From Duganella sp. CF402 (GTDB taxonomy: Bacteria > Pseudomonadota > Gammaproteobacteria > Burkholderiales > Burkholderiaceae_D), in assembly GCF_900109645.1 (NCBI RefSeq), contig NZ_FOBG01000002.1, positions 186,001-250,000 of the forward strand: a stretch of 64,000 nt of DNA. The letters run 5' to 3'. A model generated the notes under the pieces. The model was not told the DNA's origin, ran no database searches, and saw only the letters and a list, made by a program, of their open reading frames with translations. Positions 17,327-24,842 of the stretch are shown here, one piece after another (the stretch's first letter is position 1; each line of letters begins with the position of its first letter). The translations under genes and the position numbers were made by a program.

Positions 17327-17355
17327 GTGGTCCTCCAATTAGGGCTATCACCTTA

Positions 17356-17382
17356 TTTACGGACGAAACGAAGCAGACTTTA
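17356..17382 (-). promoter_or_regulatory. Putative sigma-28 (FliA) promoter of yjfB
   Basis: On the minus strand: TAAAGTCT (17382-17375), 11 bases, TCCGTAAA (17363-17356). The -35-like box matches the FliA consensus at 7 of 8 and the -10-like box at 5 of 8, with exact spacing. Predicted start ~25 bases before the ATG. It overlaps the end of mobB by three bases. Confidence 0.5.
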
Positions 17383-17901
17383 GCGATTCGATGATTTTTT
17401 TTTCAGATGCTCGCGCAGCCAGGCCAGCACCTGCTGCGGCTGGTTCACGTCGAGCCAGGCCAGGCTGTCGCGCAAGCCGTCCGGGCGCTCGTGGTCGGCC
17501 GCCACCGCCACCACATGCTGGTCATGCGGATACAGCGGCGCCCGGCCGCAGGCCACACGGTAGACTTCCAGCTTGTCGATGGGATAGGACTTGAAACCTT
17601 CCAGCAGGGTCAGGTCGGCCGGCGACATGCGCGCCAGCTGTTCTTCCAGCGTCGGCTCCGGCTCGCTGCGCAGCTCGCGGATGATGGCGTAGCGGAACGG
17701 CGAGCCCACCATCACCTCGGCCGCGCCGGCCATACGCAGGCGCGCGCTATCCTTGTGTTGCGGTTCGAATTGCAGGTCGTGGTGGCTGTGCTTGATGACG
17801 TTGACTTTGACGCCCTGCGCCGCCAGCTGCGCCAGCAGGAATTCCAGCAGCGTGGTCTTGCCGCTGCCGGAGGTACCGATTACCCCGAGAACTTGTTGCA
17901 T
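17380..17901 (-). CDS. mobB: Molybdopterin-guanine dinucleotide biosynthesis protein B
   Basis: 173 residues from ATG 17901, with GGAAGGG eight bases upstream; a GTG five codons earlier is the alternative. The P-loop GTSGSGKTT is at residues 8-16, then VNVIKHSHHD, and the family's LLEGFKSYPIDKLEVYR in the second half. MobB is a GTP-binding partner of MobA in making the bis-MGD molybdenum cofactor. No mobA or moe gene is nearby. The Lys-rich C-terminus (LKKKSSNR) is unremarkable. Confidence 0.9.
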   Translation of the reverse strand: MQQVLGVIGTSGSGKTTLLEFLLAQLAAQGVKVNVIKHSHHDLQFEPQHKDSARLRMAGAAEVMVGSPFRYAIIRELRSEPEPTLEEQLARMSPADLTLLEGFKSYPIDKLEVYRVACGRAPLYPHDQHVVAVAADHERPDGLRDSLAWLDVNQPQQVLAWLREHLKKKSSNR

Positions 17902-17957
17902 TGCCTGCCCTTCCACTGTTGATGCTCAGCATTATACGCAGCAACGCAAAGGGCGGT

Positions 17958-18143
17958 TTAGTGCTCCGGCCGGATGACGCCGCTGCTGCCGTTGGCGGCA
18001 ATCGACAGGACAATCAGGCCCAGGCAGATCAGCAGCATGCTCAGGCCGCTTGGCTCGGCCGCCTGCGCGACTTCGGCGGCGTGGCTGCGCGGCGCATAGA
18101 CAGTGGCGGCGATCAGGAAAGGCAAAAGTTTCAACTGTTTCAT
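17958..18143 (-). CDS. Small secreted or membrane protein of unknown function
   Basis: 61 residues from ATG 18143. It has a likely signal peptide (MKQLKLLPFLIAATVYAPRSHA) and one further hydrophobic span (GLSMLLICLGLIVLSIA) near the C-terminus, then a short tail SSGVIRPEH. The order EPSGLSMLL-span resembles the C-terminal sorting region of PEP-CTERM proteins, but the basic tail is missing. No family recognised. It lies between gspB and mobB on the same strand. Confidence 0.5.
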   Translation of the reverse strand: MKQLKLLPFLIAATVYAPRSHAAEVAQAAEPSGLSMLLICLGLIVLSIAANGSSGVIRPEH

Positions 18144-18210
18144 GATAGTTCCATTGCTGAGTTCACAATGATGGAAAAATATCATGTTTTCATGACAGGC
18201 AAATTACAGT

Positions 18211-18888
18211 TCAGTACGGGACGCGGTAGCGGTAGCCTTTGAAGTTGAAAACGGCTTCTTTCGGCTGCAATTTTTCCAGCAGCAGGCCCGGCGCGACCTC
18301 CTCGCCTTCGTGGCGCAAGATTTTGTCGACCAGCAGCAGACGGTCGGCGGCGTTTTTCGAGTAGATGTAGCCGCCCACTGTGACCGGCGGGATCGAGCGC
18401 TGAATCGGTTCCGGCAGGTCGCGCAGGTTGACCACCGGCTCTTCAGGCGCGGCGGACGGCTTGGCCGGAGCAGGTGCGGCAGCCCCGGCAGGCTGCGAGG
18501 CTGGCGCAGGCGCCGCAGCGCGGGCCATGTGGGCCACGGACGGCGGCAAGTCGGCCGCCGGGGCAGGCAGCGGAGTCGGGACAGTCGCTGGTGCGGCGCT
18601 CACCTGCGCGGCGGCAGTTGGCGCGGCAGCAGCAAGCGGCGATGCGGCCGGCTGCGCAGGCGTCGCCGCCAGCGGTGCGGAGGCCGGTTCCGGCGCACGC
18701 CACACCAGCACCAGCAGCACGCCGATCACGGCCGCCATCGCCACCACGGACAGCAGCATCGGCTTGCTGAAGCGCGCCGTCGCCGAGGCCGGACCGCTGC
18801 CCTGCAAGGTCGGCGCGTGGAGGGTGGGCGCATGGCCAAGCTGGCGTTCCGCCTGCGCCTTCTTCAGCGCTTCCAAAATATAAGACAT
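18211..18888 (-). CDS. gspB: Type II secretion assembly protein GspB
   Basis: 225 residues. The short cytoplasmic start MSYILEALKKAQAERQLGH is diagnostic of GspB. One membrane span (PMLLSVVAMAAVIGVLLVLVW, about residues 43-63) and an Ala/Pro-rich periplasmic linker follow. The C-terminal GspB domain holds LRDLPEPIQRSIPPVTVGGY and FNFKGYRYRVPY. GspA-GspB complexes help insert the GspD secretin through the cell wall. Its usual partner gspA lies 1.2 kb away on the same strand, behind an inserted opposite-strand cassette. The core gsp genes are outside the window. Confidence 0.88.
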   Translation of the reverse strand: MSYILEALKKAQAERQLGHAPTLHAPTLQGSGPASATARFSKPMLLSVVAMAAVIGVLLVLVWRAPEPASAPLAATPAQPAASPLAAAAPTAAAQVSAAPATVPTPLPAPAADLPPSVAHMARAAAPAPASQPAGAAAPAPAKPSAAPEEPVVNLRDLPEPIQRSIPPVTVGGYIYSKNAADRLLLVDKILRHEGEEVAPGLLLEKLQPKEAVFNFKGYRYRVPY

Positions 18889-18936
18889 AGCGATAACCGT
18901 GGTGAAGATCGTCCTATCTTAACGCATGCATCGTGC

Positions 18937-18984
18937 TTGACAAAGCCGCCGCACGCGCTAATACTATACCAAATGGTTAAGTAT
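18937..18984 (+). promoter_or_regulatory. Promoter with ArsR-type operator over the arsR start codon
   Basis: A TTGACA -35 box (18937-18942) is followed after 16-17 bases by TAATAC/AATACT. The implied start lies at or within a base or two of the A of the arsR ATG (18973), so the mRNA may be leaderless. An imperfect inverted repeat spans the same bases: ATACTATACCA (18961-18971), two bases, TGGTTAAGTAT (18974-18984), 9 of 11 positions matching. This is the size expected for an ArsR dimer site. Confidence 0.5.
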
Positions 18985-19395
18985 AACGACACCCAACTCG
19001 ATCTCGTGTTCGCCGCCTTGTCCGACAGCACGCGGCGCCGCATCCTCGTCCAGCTCGATGCTGGCGCCTGCAGCGTGACCGAGCTGGCCCAGGCGCACGC
19101 CATGTCGCTGCCCGGCTTCATGAAGCACCTCGCGGTGCTGGAATCAGCCGGCCTGATCGCGCGCGCCAAGGAGGGCCGGGTGGTGCGCTGCGCGCTGGAA
19201 GCGGCGCCCATGCAAGAGGCCGCACAATGGATCGCCCACTACGAGCGCTTCTGGAACGGTCAGCTCGACGCGCTGGGGCGCTTTCTGTATCACCAGGAGG
19301 AAACCACATGCAAGCCAACGAAGTCCGCATCGTCCGACACTACCCCGCCAGCGCCGAGCGCGTCTGGTCCGCGTGGACCGAGCCGCAAGCGCTGA
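18973..19395 (+). CDS. ArsR-family transcriptional regulator
   Basis: 140 residues. A winged helix typical of the ArsR group paired with SRPBCC genes: LVFAALSDSTRRRILVQL, SVTELAQAHAMSLPGFMKHL as recognition helices, and VLESAGLIARAKEGRVVR as the wing. No metal-binding CxC motif is present. The usual family length is ~110; here the frame continues ~30 residues as a Pro/Ser-rich tail that overlaps the next gene by 88 bases. It probably represses its own promoter and the two downstream genes. The palindrome over its start codon supports autoregulation. Confidence 0.8.
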   Translation: MVKYNDTQLDLVFAALSDSTRRRILVQLDAGACSVTELAQAHAMSLPGFMKHLAVLESAGLIARAKEGRVVRCALEAAPMQEAAQWIAHYERFWNGQLDALGRFLYHQEETTCKPTKSASSDTTPPAPSASGPRGPSRKR

Positions 19396-19727
19396 GCCGC
19401 TGGTTCGGCGCCGACACCGAAGCCGAACTGGACGTACGGCCCGGCGGCCGCTTCCGCATCCGCTTCCACTCGCCCGACGGCAGCGCCAACGAAGTCGGCG
19501 GCGAATACCAGGAAGTCACGCCGCCCAGCCGGCTGGTGTTCAGCTGGGCTTTCCACAGCACGCCGGAACGAATCTCGCGCATCAGCATCACACTGCAGGC
19601 GGTGGCCGGCGGCACCGAGCTGACCTTTGTGCACGACCGTTTCTTCGACCAGCAAGCGCGCGACAATCACCAACGCGGCTGGACCTTGTTCTTCACCAAG
19701 CTCGACCAATTACTACAGGAGACCTGA
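19308..19727 (+). CDS. SRPBCC / AHSA1-domain protein
   Basis: 139 residues from ATG 19308, preceded by AGGAGG. The START-like fold is recognised by VRIVRHYPASAERVWSAWTE, RWFGADTEAELDVRPGGRFR and GGEYQEVTPPSRLVFSW. Such proteins (Activator of Hsp90 ATPase-1 like) bind hydrophobic ligands; the ligand is unknown. It overlaps the arsR frame and lies one base before the GFA gene, giving a three-gene operon. Confidence 0.82.
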   Translation: MQANEVRIVRHYPASAERVWSAWTEPQALSRWFGADTEAELDVRPGGRFRIRFHSPDGSANEVGGEYQEVTPPSRLVFSWAFHSTPERISRISITLQAVAGGTELTFVHDRFFDQQARDNHQRGWTLFFTKLDQLLQET

Positions 19728-19728
19728 C

Positions 19729-20076
19729 ATGAAATACACCGGAAGCTGCCATTGCGGCCAGATCAAATTCGAAGCGGAGGGCGAGATCGGCACCGCCCTC
19801 GCCTGCAACTGCTCGATATGCCAGCGCAAGGGATCGCTGCTGTGGTTCGTGCCGCGCGACCAGCTGCGCCTGTTGACGCCGCCTGAAAACATCAGCACCT
19901 ACCTGTTCAACAAGCACGTGATCAAGCACCACTTCTGCGCCAACTGCGGCATCCATCCGTACGGCGAAGGTGTGTCGCCCAACGGCGATGCGGTGGCGGC
20001 CGTCAACCTGCGCTGCATCGAGGATATCGACCTCAACGCGATCCCGGTGCATCACTACGACGGCCGCGCCATCTGA
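19729..20076 (+). CDS. GFA/CENP-V-type zinc protein
   Basis: 115 residues from ATG 19729. Zinc-binding Cys are in place: C7 and C9 (GSCHCG), C26-C28-C31 (ACNCSICQRKG) and the later FCANCG pair. The family was named for glutathione-dependent formaldehyde-activating enzyme, though most members have unknown activity. It overlaps nothing, starting one base after the SRPBCC stop. Its own stop abuts the end of the convergent gspA gene without a spare base. Confidence 0.85.
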   Translation: MKYTGSCHCGQIKFEAEGEIGTALACNCSICQRKGSLLWFVPRDQLRLLTPPENISTYLFNKHVIKHHFCANCGIHPYGEGVSPNGDAVAAVNLRCIEDIDLNAIPVHHYDGRAI

Positions 20077-21768
20077 TCAACGCAGGCGCGGCTCCTGCAC
20101 GCCGCCCAGCTGGTACAGGCGGATGAAGGTCTTGGGGCCGGCCACGCCGTCGGCCTTGAGCTCCTGCGTGGCCTGGAACTCGGTCAGGCGCTTGCGCAGC
20201 GTGGCGTCCAGCGGCTGGTTTTCCTGCGGCTTGGGCAGGTCGTAGATTTGCGACAGGCGTTTGGCCAGCCAGTCCACGTCCGGGCCGCGATCGCCGCTGC
20301 GCACCTCGTCGCGCCATGCACGCGGGGCGCGCCAGTAAGTGGTGTACTCGCCGTCGTAGCGGGCGGACAGGGCTTCCAGTGAGATGGTTTGCGGTTTGCC
20401 GCCAGCGCTGACGATGGTGGCTGCGCCGGCGTCGAGTGCGGTCAGCAAGACGTAGTTGGGCGCGGCGGGATCATCGTGCAGCTTGAGCATGGCGGGACGG
20501 TCGAGCAGGCGCAAGTCCTCGATGCCGCCCTTCGCTTGCAGGCAGCGCAGATTGGCGCGTGCGGCGGTCGCGCATGGCTCGCCGTCGACCAGCGTCAATC
20601 CCCACAGCCCGGCCAGTTGGCGCAAGGCGGCAGCGCTGTCGCGTCCCGGTTGCGACGCAACAGGCGCGGTGCCCGCCGCAAGGCCGCCGGCCGATGCCGC
20701 GCCAGGCGCCAGCACGCCGGCTTTCGAGGCGCCGGCTGCAAGCGCGCCGGTGGGGCCGGCGCCGGCCGTCGCGGCGGCGGCCGCTTGCGCGCCTGGCACC
20801 ATCGGCCTGGCTTCGCGCGACAGCAGTTGCCATGCCAGCGCGCTGATGGCCACGCCGCCCAGCACGCCCGCCGCCACCAGCGGCCAGCGCGCCGCCGCGC
20901 CATTCGCCGCGTCGGCGCCGCGCACGTCCGCACCGGCCGGCGCCGCCTGCCCGGCAAACACTTCACTGGCGGCACGCTTCAAAATCGTCCGCGTCACCTG
21001 TGGCTGGTTCTCCACATACGCGCCCAGCAGCGCCCGGTCGCACAGCAGATTGATCCGGCGCGGCACGCCCTTGGTCAGCTTGTGCACCAACCCCATCAGC
21101 TTGCGCGGGAACGGCGCAATCGCGGTCGCCCCCGCCACAGCCAGGCGGTGTTCGATGTACGTCCCCGTCTCCGTCTCCGACAGCGAACCGAGGTGATAAC
21201 GCGCGATCACCCGCTGTGCCAGCTGCTCCAGTTCCGGCCGCGCCAGCATGCCGCGCAGCTCGGGCTGGCCGATCAGGATAATCTGCAACAGCTTGCGCTC
21301 GCTGGTCTCCAGGTTGGTCAGCAAGCGCAGCTGCTCCAGCACTTCCGCCGACAAATTCTGCGCCTCATCGATGATCAGCACATTGTTGCGCGCCTGCGCG
21401 TGGCTGGCCAGCAGGTAGGCATTGATCGCATCCACATAGCCCTTCACGCTGACCGCGCCCGCCACCGGCGGCGGCAATACAATCCCGAACTCGTCGCAGA
21501 TCGACAGCAGCAACTCCTCCACCGACAGCTTGGGATTGAAGATGTAGCCGAGCTTGCAGTTCTCCGGAATCTGCTCCATGAAGCAGCGGCACACCGTGGT
21601 CTTGCCAGCGCCGATCTCACCGGTCAGCAGCACAAAGCCGCCGCCGCTGCCGATGCCGTACAACAGATGCGCCAAGGCCTCGCGATGACGCTCGCTCATG
21701 AACAGATAGCGCGGATCGGGGGCAATGGAAAACGGCGGTTGCTTGAGATTGAAATAGTGCGTGTACAT
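20077..21768 (-). CDS. gspA: GspA/ExeA-like AAA ATPase with peptidoglycan-binding domain
   Basis: 563 residues. The N-terminal AAA domain opens MYTHYFNLKQPPFSIAPDP, has Walker A GEIGAGKTT (50-58) and Walker B NVLIIDEAQNLS. One membrane span follows at ~295-312 (LVAAGVLGGVAISALAWQLL), then an Ala/Gly-rich linker and a C-terminal peptidoglycan-binding fold (SGDRGPDVDWLAKRLSQIYD ... LKADGVAGPKTFIRLYQL). ExeA/GspA uses ATP and wall binding to help the secretin of type II secretion through peptidoglycan. Its partner gspB is downstream but separated by the arsR cassette. Confidence 0.87.
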   Translation of the reverse strand: MYTHYFNLKQPPFSIAPDPRYLFMSERHREALAHLLYGIGSGGGFVLLTGEIGAGKTTVCRCFMEQIPENCKLGYIFNPKLSVEELLLSICDEFGIVLPPPVAGAVSVKGYVDAINAYLLASHAQARNNVLIIDEAQNLSAEVLEQLRLLTNLETSERKLLQIILIGQPELRGMLARPELEQLAQRVIARYHLGSLSETETGTYIEHRLAVAGATAIAPFPRKLMGLVHKLTKGVPRRINLLCDRALLGAYVENQPQVTRTILKRAASEVFAGQAAPAGADVRGADAANGAAARWPLVAAGVLGGVAISALAWQLLSREARPMVPGAQAAAAATAGAGPTGALAAGASKAGVLAPGAASAGGLAAGTAPVASQPGRDSAAALRQLAGLWGLTLVDGEPCATAARANLRCLQAKGGIEDLRLLDRPAMLKLHDDPAAPNYVLLTALDAGAATIVSAGGKPQTISLEALSARYDGEYTTYWRAPRAWRDEVRSGDRGPDVDWLAKRLSQIYDLPKPQENQPLDATLRKRLTEFQATQELKADGVAGPKTFIRLYQLGGVQEPRLR

Positions 21769-21793
21769 GAAAGCCCAGTAAATGCGCGATGGG

Positions 21794-22297
21794 CTATTTT
21801 AGCCGTTGTCGGACGGCAGGCGGCTGCACTGGCGGCATCGGCTTGTACTTGGCGCAGTAAATCTTGGACTTGGTGTCGAAATACACGATGCGGCTGGCCG
21901 GCTTGGCCTCGCGCACCGGATAGGCCGAGGTGTCGATCACCGTGTAATGCGTGCCGACCTGGCGGATGATGGCCTGCTCCAGATTTTCCGGCGTGGACTC
22001 CGCCACCGCACCCACAAAAATATACGGGCTGGTGTCGTCGCTGACCATCACCTCGGAAATGGTGGTGCCCCACAGCGAGGCGCCGTCGGTGCGGAACCAG
22101 AACGCGCCGCCCTCATGCTTGTAGGCCGCGCCGAAATGCTTGAGGAAATAATTGTAGAAGTAGATATTGTCGGTATGGTCACGGCACAGCAGGCCGTTGC
22201 CGACGATGGTGCCAAACGTGGTCGGCACCGATTGCGCCGCCGCAGCGAGGCAAGCCAACGCCAGCGCGGCGCCGATGGCAGGAAAGCGCGCCCGCAT
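21794..22297 (-). CDS. Secreted protein of unknown function
   Basis: 167 residues from ATG 22297, chosen because this ATG overlaps the stop of the upstream small gene (TAATG), suggesting translational coupling; a start six codons earlier is possible. A signal peptide (MRARFPAIGAALALACLAAA) precedes a globular region with two Cys (LLCRDHTD and KIYCAKYKPM) and a segment ISEVMVSDDTSPYIFVGAV. No family recognised. It ends 25 bases before gspA and might share its transcript. Confidence 0.55.
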   Translation of the reverse strand: MRARFPAIGAALALACLAAAAQSVPTTFGTIVGNGLLCRDHTDNIYFYNYFLKHFGAAYKHEGGAFWFRTDGASLWGTTISEVMVSDDTSPYIFVGAVAESTPENLEQAIIRQVGTHYTVIDTSAYPVREAKPASRIVYFDTKSKIYCAKYKPMPPVQPPAVRQRLK

Positions 22298-22482
22298 TAC
22301 GTTTTCGACAACCACGCGCGGTTGGCGCTGATGCGTGCCTTGGCCGTCGGTGGCAGTGCTTCGTAGCAGCCCGGATACTGTTTCAATGCATGCTCCCGGA
22401 TTTCCTTCTGCAAGCCGTTAATCAAAAAGACATACAGCACACCACCGTCGCTGGTACTTTTCGTTCCCATGTATTTGATCAT
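22297..22482 (-). CDS. Small protein coupled to the downstream secreted protein
   Basis: 61 residues beginning MIKYMGTKSTSDGGVLYVFL. It is mildly basic, with a helix NGLQKEIREHALKQYPGC and no signal peptide. The stop shares a base with the next ATG. GGAGG lies upstream (AAGGAGGGCAC), a good ribosome site. Function unknown; it may act with its coupled neighbour. Confidence 0.5.
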   Translation of the reverse strand: MIKYMGTKSTSDGGVLYVFLINGLQKEIREHALKQYPGCYEALPPTAKARISANRAWLSKT

Positions 22483-22668
22483 GTGCCCTCCTTTCCGGCT
22501 TCGTCCATTATAAACAGTAACGACCGCTCACACGGGAAGTTGAATGCGGCTCAGCCCCGTTTTTTTGCAGTTGATCCCACACTTCCGTGCGTCCATCCCA
22601 CGGCGCGCGACGGCGGCTTGCTTTTGTCATATCGTCCAATCCTCGCCACTTCCGATACCGAGACCAAC

Positions 22669-23757
22669 ATGAAGCAGACGATCAAACACGCGGCGCTCGC
22701 CACCACCTTGCTGCTGGCTGCTGCGGCAGGCCACGCCGCCGACAAACAAGACGACAGCTACGGCAGCGAAACGCGCACCGTGGCGCCATTCAGCAACCTC
22801 AACCTGATCGGCCCGTTCCAGGTCATCGTGACGGCGCAAGGCGCCAACGCGGTGGAGCTGTCCGGCCCGCGCCGCCAGTTTGCCGAAATTGAAACCGTGG
22901 TCGAAGGCGACACCCTGACCATACGCCAGCCGCGCAAGCAAAAAGGCTGGACGCTCAACCTCAGCTGGGGCAAGAACGCCAAGCCGCTGACGGTACGCAT
23001 CAACGCCGCCAACCTGAAAAGCCTGCGCAACGCCGGCAGCGGCGACGTCGAGCTGCAGCAATTCCAGGGCAAGCAGCTGACCCTGGTCTCGGATGGCCCC
23101 GGCGACATCCACGCCAGCGGCAAAGTGGGCGACCTCAGCGTGACTGCCAACGGCAGCGGCGACCTCGACCTGCGTTCCCTGTCGGCCGCCAACCTCAACC
23201 TGCAAATGAGCGGCCCCGGCGACGTCAGCGCCAGCGGCGTGACGCAAGACCTCAACCTGGTGGTCAGCGGTTCCGGCGACCTCGAGGTGGGCGACATCCA
23301 CGCCAACCGCGTCAACGCCGCCCTGCACGGCCCCGGCTCGGTGGCGCTGCGCGGCACCGCCAAGGAAATCCGCGCCGAAGTGCACGGCTCGGGCGACCTC
23401 GACGCCTGCACCCTGAGCGCCGAAGCGGCCAGCGCCAACCTGCACGGCCCCGGCGAAGCCTGCATCGCCGGCCACATCAAGAAACTCGACGCCGAAGTCC
23501 ACGGCTCCGGCGACCTCACCGTGCGCGGCCTCGAAGCGCAAAGCGTGCGCGCCCGCCTGAGCGGTCCCGGCAACATGGTGCTGTCCGGCACCACCACCGT
23601 GCTGAGCGCGCAAGTGAGCGGTTCGGGCGACCTCGACGCGCGCCAGCTGTGCACCCGCCAGACCGACGTCACGGTGCACGGCCCCGGCAACGCGGTGGTG
23701 GCCATCGCCGACAAAATGGATACCACCAAGACCCATCTGGTCACCTACCATCGTTGA
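22669..23757 (+). CDS. Head-GIN-domain repeat protein (DUF2807)
   Basis: 362 residues from ATG 22669, giving a signal peptide MKQTIKHAALATTLLLAAAAGHA. The N-terminal part has FSNLNLIGPFQVIVTAQG and VELSGPRRQ, typical of the auto-transporter adhesin head GIN family. From residue 123 to 341 there are twelve turns marked alternately GSGD and GPG(D/N/S/E), spaced 20, 19, 20, 19 ... residues without exception. This predicts a right-handed beta-helix with two kinds of turn per rung pair. No membrane anchor is visible, so it is probably periplasmic or secreted. Single-gene unit. Confidence 0.75.
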   Translation: MKQTIKHAALATTLLLAAAAGHAADKQDDSYGSETRTVAPFSNLNLIGPFQVIVTAQGANAVELSGPRRQFAEIETVVEGDTLTIRQPRKQKGWTLNLSWGKNAKPLTVRINAANLKSLRNAGSGDVELQQFQGKQLTLVSDGPGDIHASGKVGDLSVTANGSGDLDLRSLSAANLNLQMSGPGDVSASGVTQDLNLVVSGSGDLEVGDIHANRVNAALHGPGSVALRGTAKEIRAEVHGSGDLDACTLSAEAASANLHGPGEACIAGHIKKLDAEVHGSGDLTVRGLEAQSVRARLSGPGNMVLSGTTTVLSAQVSGSGDLDARQLCTRQTDVTVHGPGNAVVAIADKMDTTKTHLVTYHR

Positions 23758-23875
23758 AAGTGGCATGCAAATGCCACATCCGAGCCGGCACCAATAAATT
23801 TCAATTTAACAAGTAAAAACAAGAACTTACAAAACGATTCCAAGGAGACAACGCCAGTCCACTTCAATATTTTTT

Positions 23876-23923
23876 AATACCAGTTAAATACCTGTTGACA
23901 AGCTGGTTTGCCAACCCTATAGT
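23876..23923 (+). promoter_or_regulatory. Promoter and putative GntR operator of the GlcNAc operon
   Basis: TTGACA (23895-23900), a 17-base spacer and TATAGT (23918-23923) form a near-consensus sigma-70 promoter ~45 bases before the kinase gene. Directly against the -35 box lies a 19-bp element, read on the minus strand as CAGGTATTTAACTGGTATT (23894-23876). The same pattern with equal spacing occurs at 34266-34284 and 34058-34076. Confidence 0.65.
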
Positions 23924-23967
23924 GCCCTTCATCGCGGGCATCCCGGCACTAGCTTACTCAGGTAAAC

Positions 23968-24837
23968 ATGATCGAATTTTTCATCGGCGTTGACGGCGGC
24001 GGCAGTGGCACCCGGGTGCGCCTGGCGCGCGCCGACGGCACGGAAATCGCCGAAGGCGCCAGCGGCCCGTCCGGCCTGATGCATGGCATCGCCAAGGCCT
24101 GGGCCGCCGTCGACAGCGCGGCCGCCGTGGCCTTCCGCAGCGCCGGCCTCGACGTTCCCACCAAAGACCAGATCGCCATCGGCCTCGGCCTGGCTGGCGT
24201 GCACAACAAACAATGGGCGGCCGAATTCGTCGCCGCCAATCCCGGCTACGCGCAAGTGGCGCTGGAAAGCGACGGCCATACCACCGTGCTCGGCGCGCAC
24301 CAGGGCCAGCCCGGCGCCATCATCGCGCTCGGCACCGGCAGCGTCGGCGAAATCAAACTGCCCGACGGCCGCCACGTGGAAGTCGGCGGCTGGGGCTTCC
24401 CGGCCGGCGACGAAGCCAGCGGCGCGTGGATGGGCCTGCGCGCCATCAACCACGTGCAGCAAGTGCTGGACGGCCGCATGCCGGCCAATGCCTTCGCTAC
24501 CGACATCGCCAACGCCTGCGGTGGCGCCCGCAATGAAATCCAGAACTGGCTGGCGCAAGCGACCCAAACCAATTACGCGCAACTGGCGCGCATCATCCTG
24601 CAGCACGGCGAGAGCGACGACACCGCGCGCGGCATCCTGCTCGAAGCGGGCCGCCAGGTGCAGCTGATGGCCAATGCGCTCGACGCCAGCGGCACCCTGC
24701 CGATCGCCCTGTGCGGCGGCCTGGCCGCGCCGCTGCGCCCTTACCTGCCGGTGTCGATGTTGAAGCGCATCGTCAATCCGCATGGCGATTCGGCGGCCGG
24801 CGCGCTGCGCCTGATCCAGTCCCGTTCCAAGGAGTGA
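23968..24837 (+). CDS. N-acetylglucosamine kinase (BadF/BadG/BcrA/BcrD ATPase fold)
   Basis: 289 residues. The phosphate-1 loop is IGVDGGGSGTRVRLA. VALESDGHTTVLGAH gives the adenosine/phosphate-2 region, and ALGTGSVGEIKL and GGWGFPAGDEASGAW the family's Gly-rich loops. The fold is the ASKHA kinase group that includes eukaryotic and bacterial GlcNAc kinases. It should phosphorylate GlcNAc to GlcNAc-6-phosphate in the cytoplasm. First gene of the operon kinase-gntR-nagA-deaminase; a strong promoter lies upstream and the next gene begins five bases after it. Confidence 0.87.
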   Translation: MIEFFIGVDGGGSGTRVRLARADGTEIAEGASGPSGLMHGIAKAWAAVDSAAAVAFRSAGLDVPTKDQIAIGLGLAGVHNKQWAAEFVAANPGYAQVALESDGHTTVLGAHQGQPGAIIALGTGSVGEIKLPDGRHVEVGGWGFPAGDEASGAWMGLRAINHVQQVLDGRMPANAFATDIANACGGARNEIQNWLAQATQTNYAQLARIILQHGESDDTARGILLEAGRQVQLMANALDASGTLPIALCGGLAAPLRPYLPVSMLKRIVNPHGDSAAGALRLIQSRSKE

Positions 24838-24842
24838 GCCCC

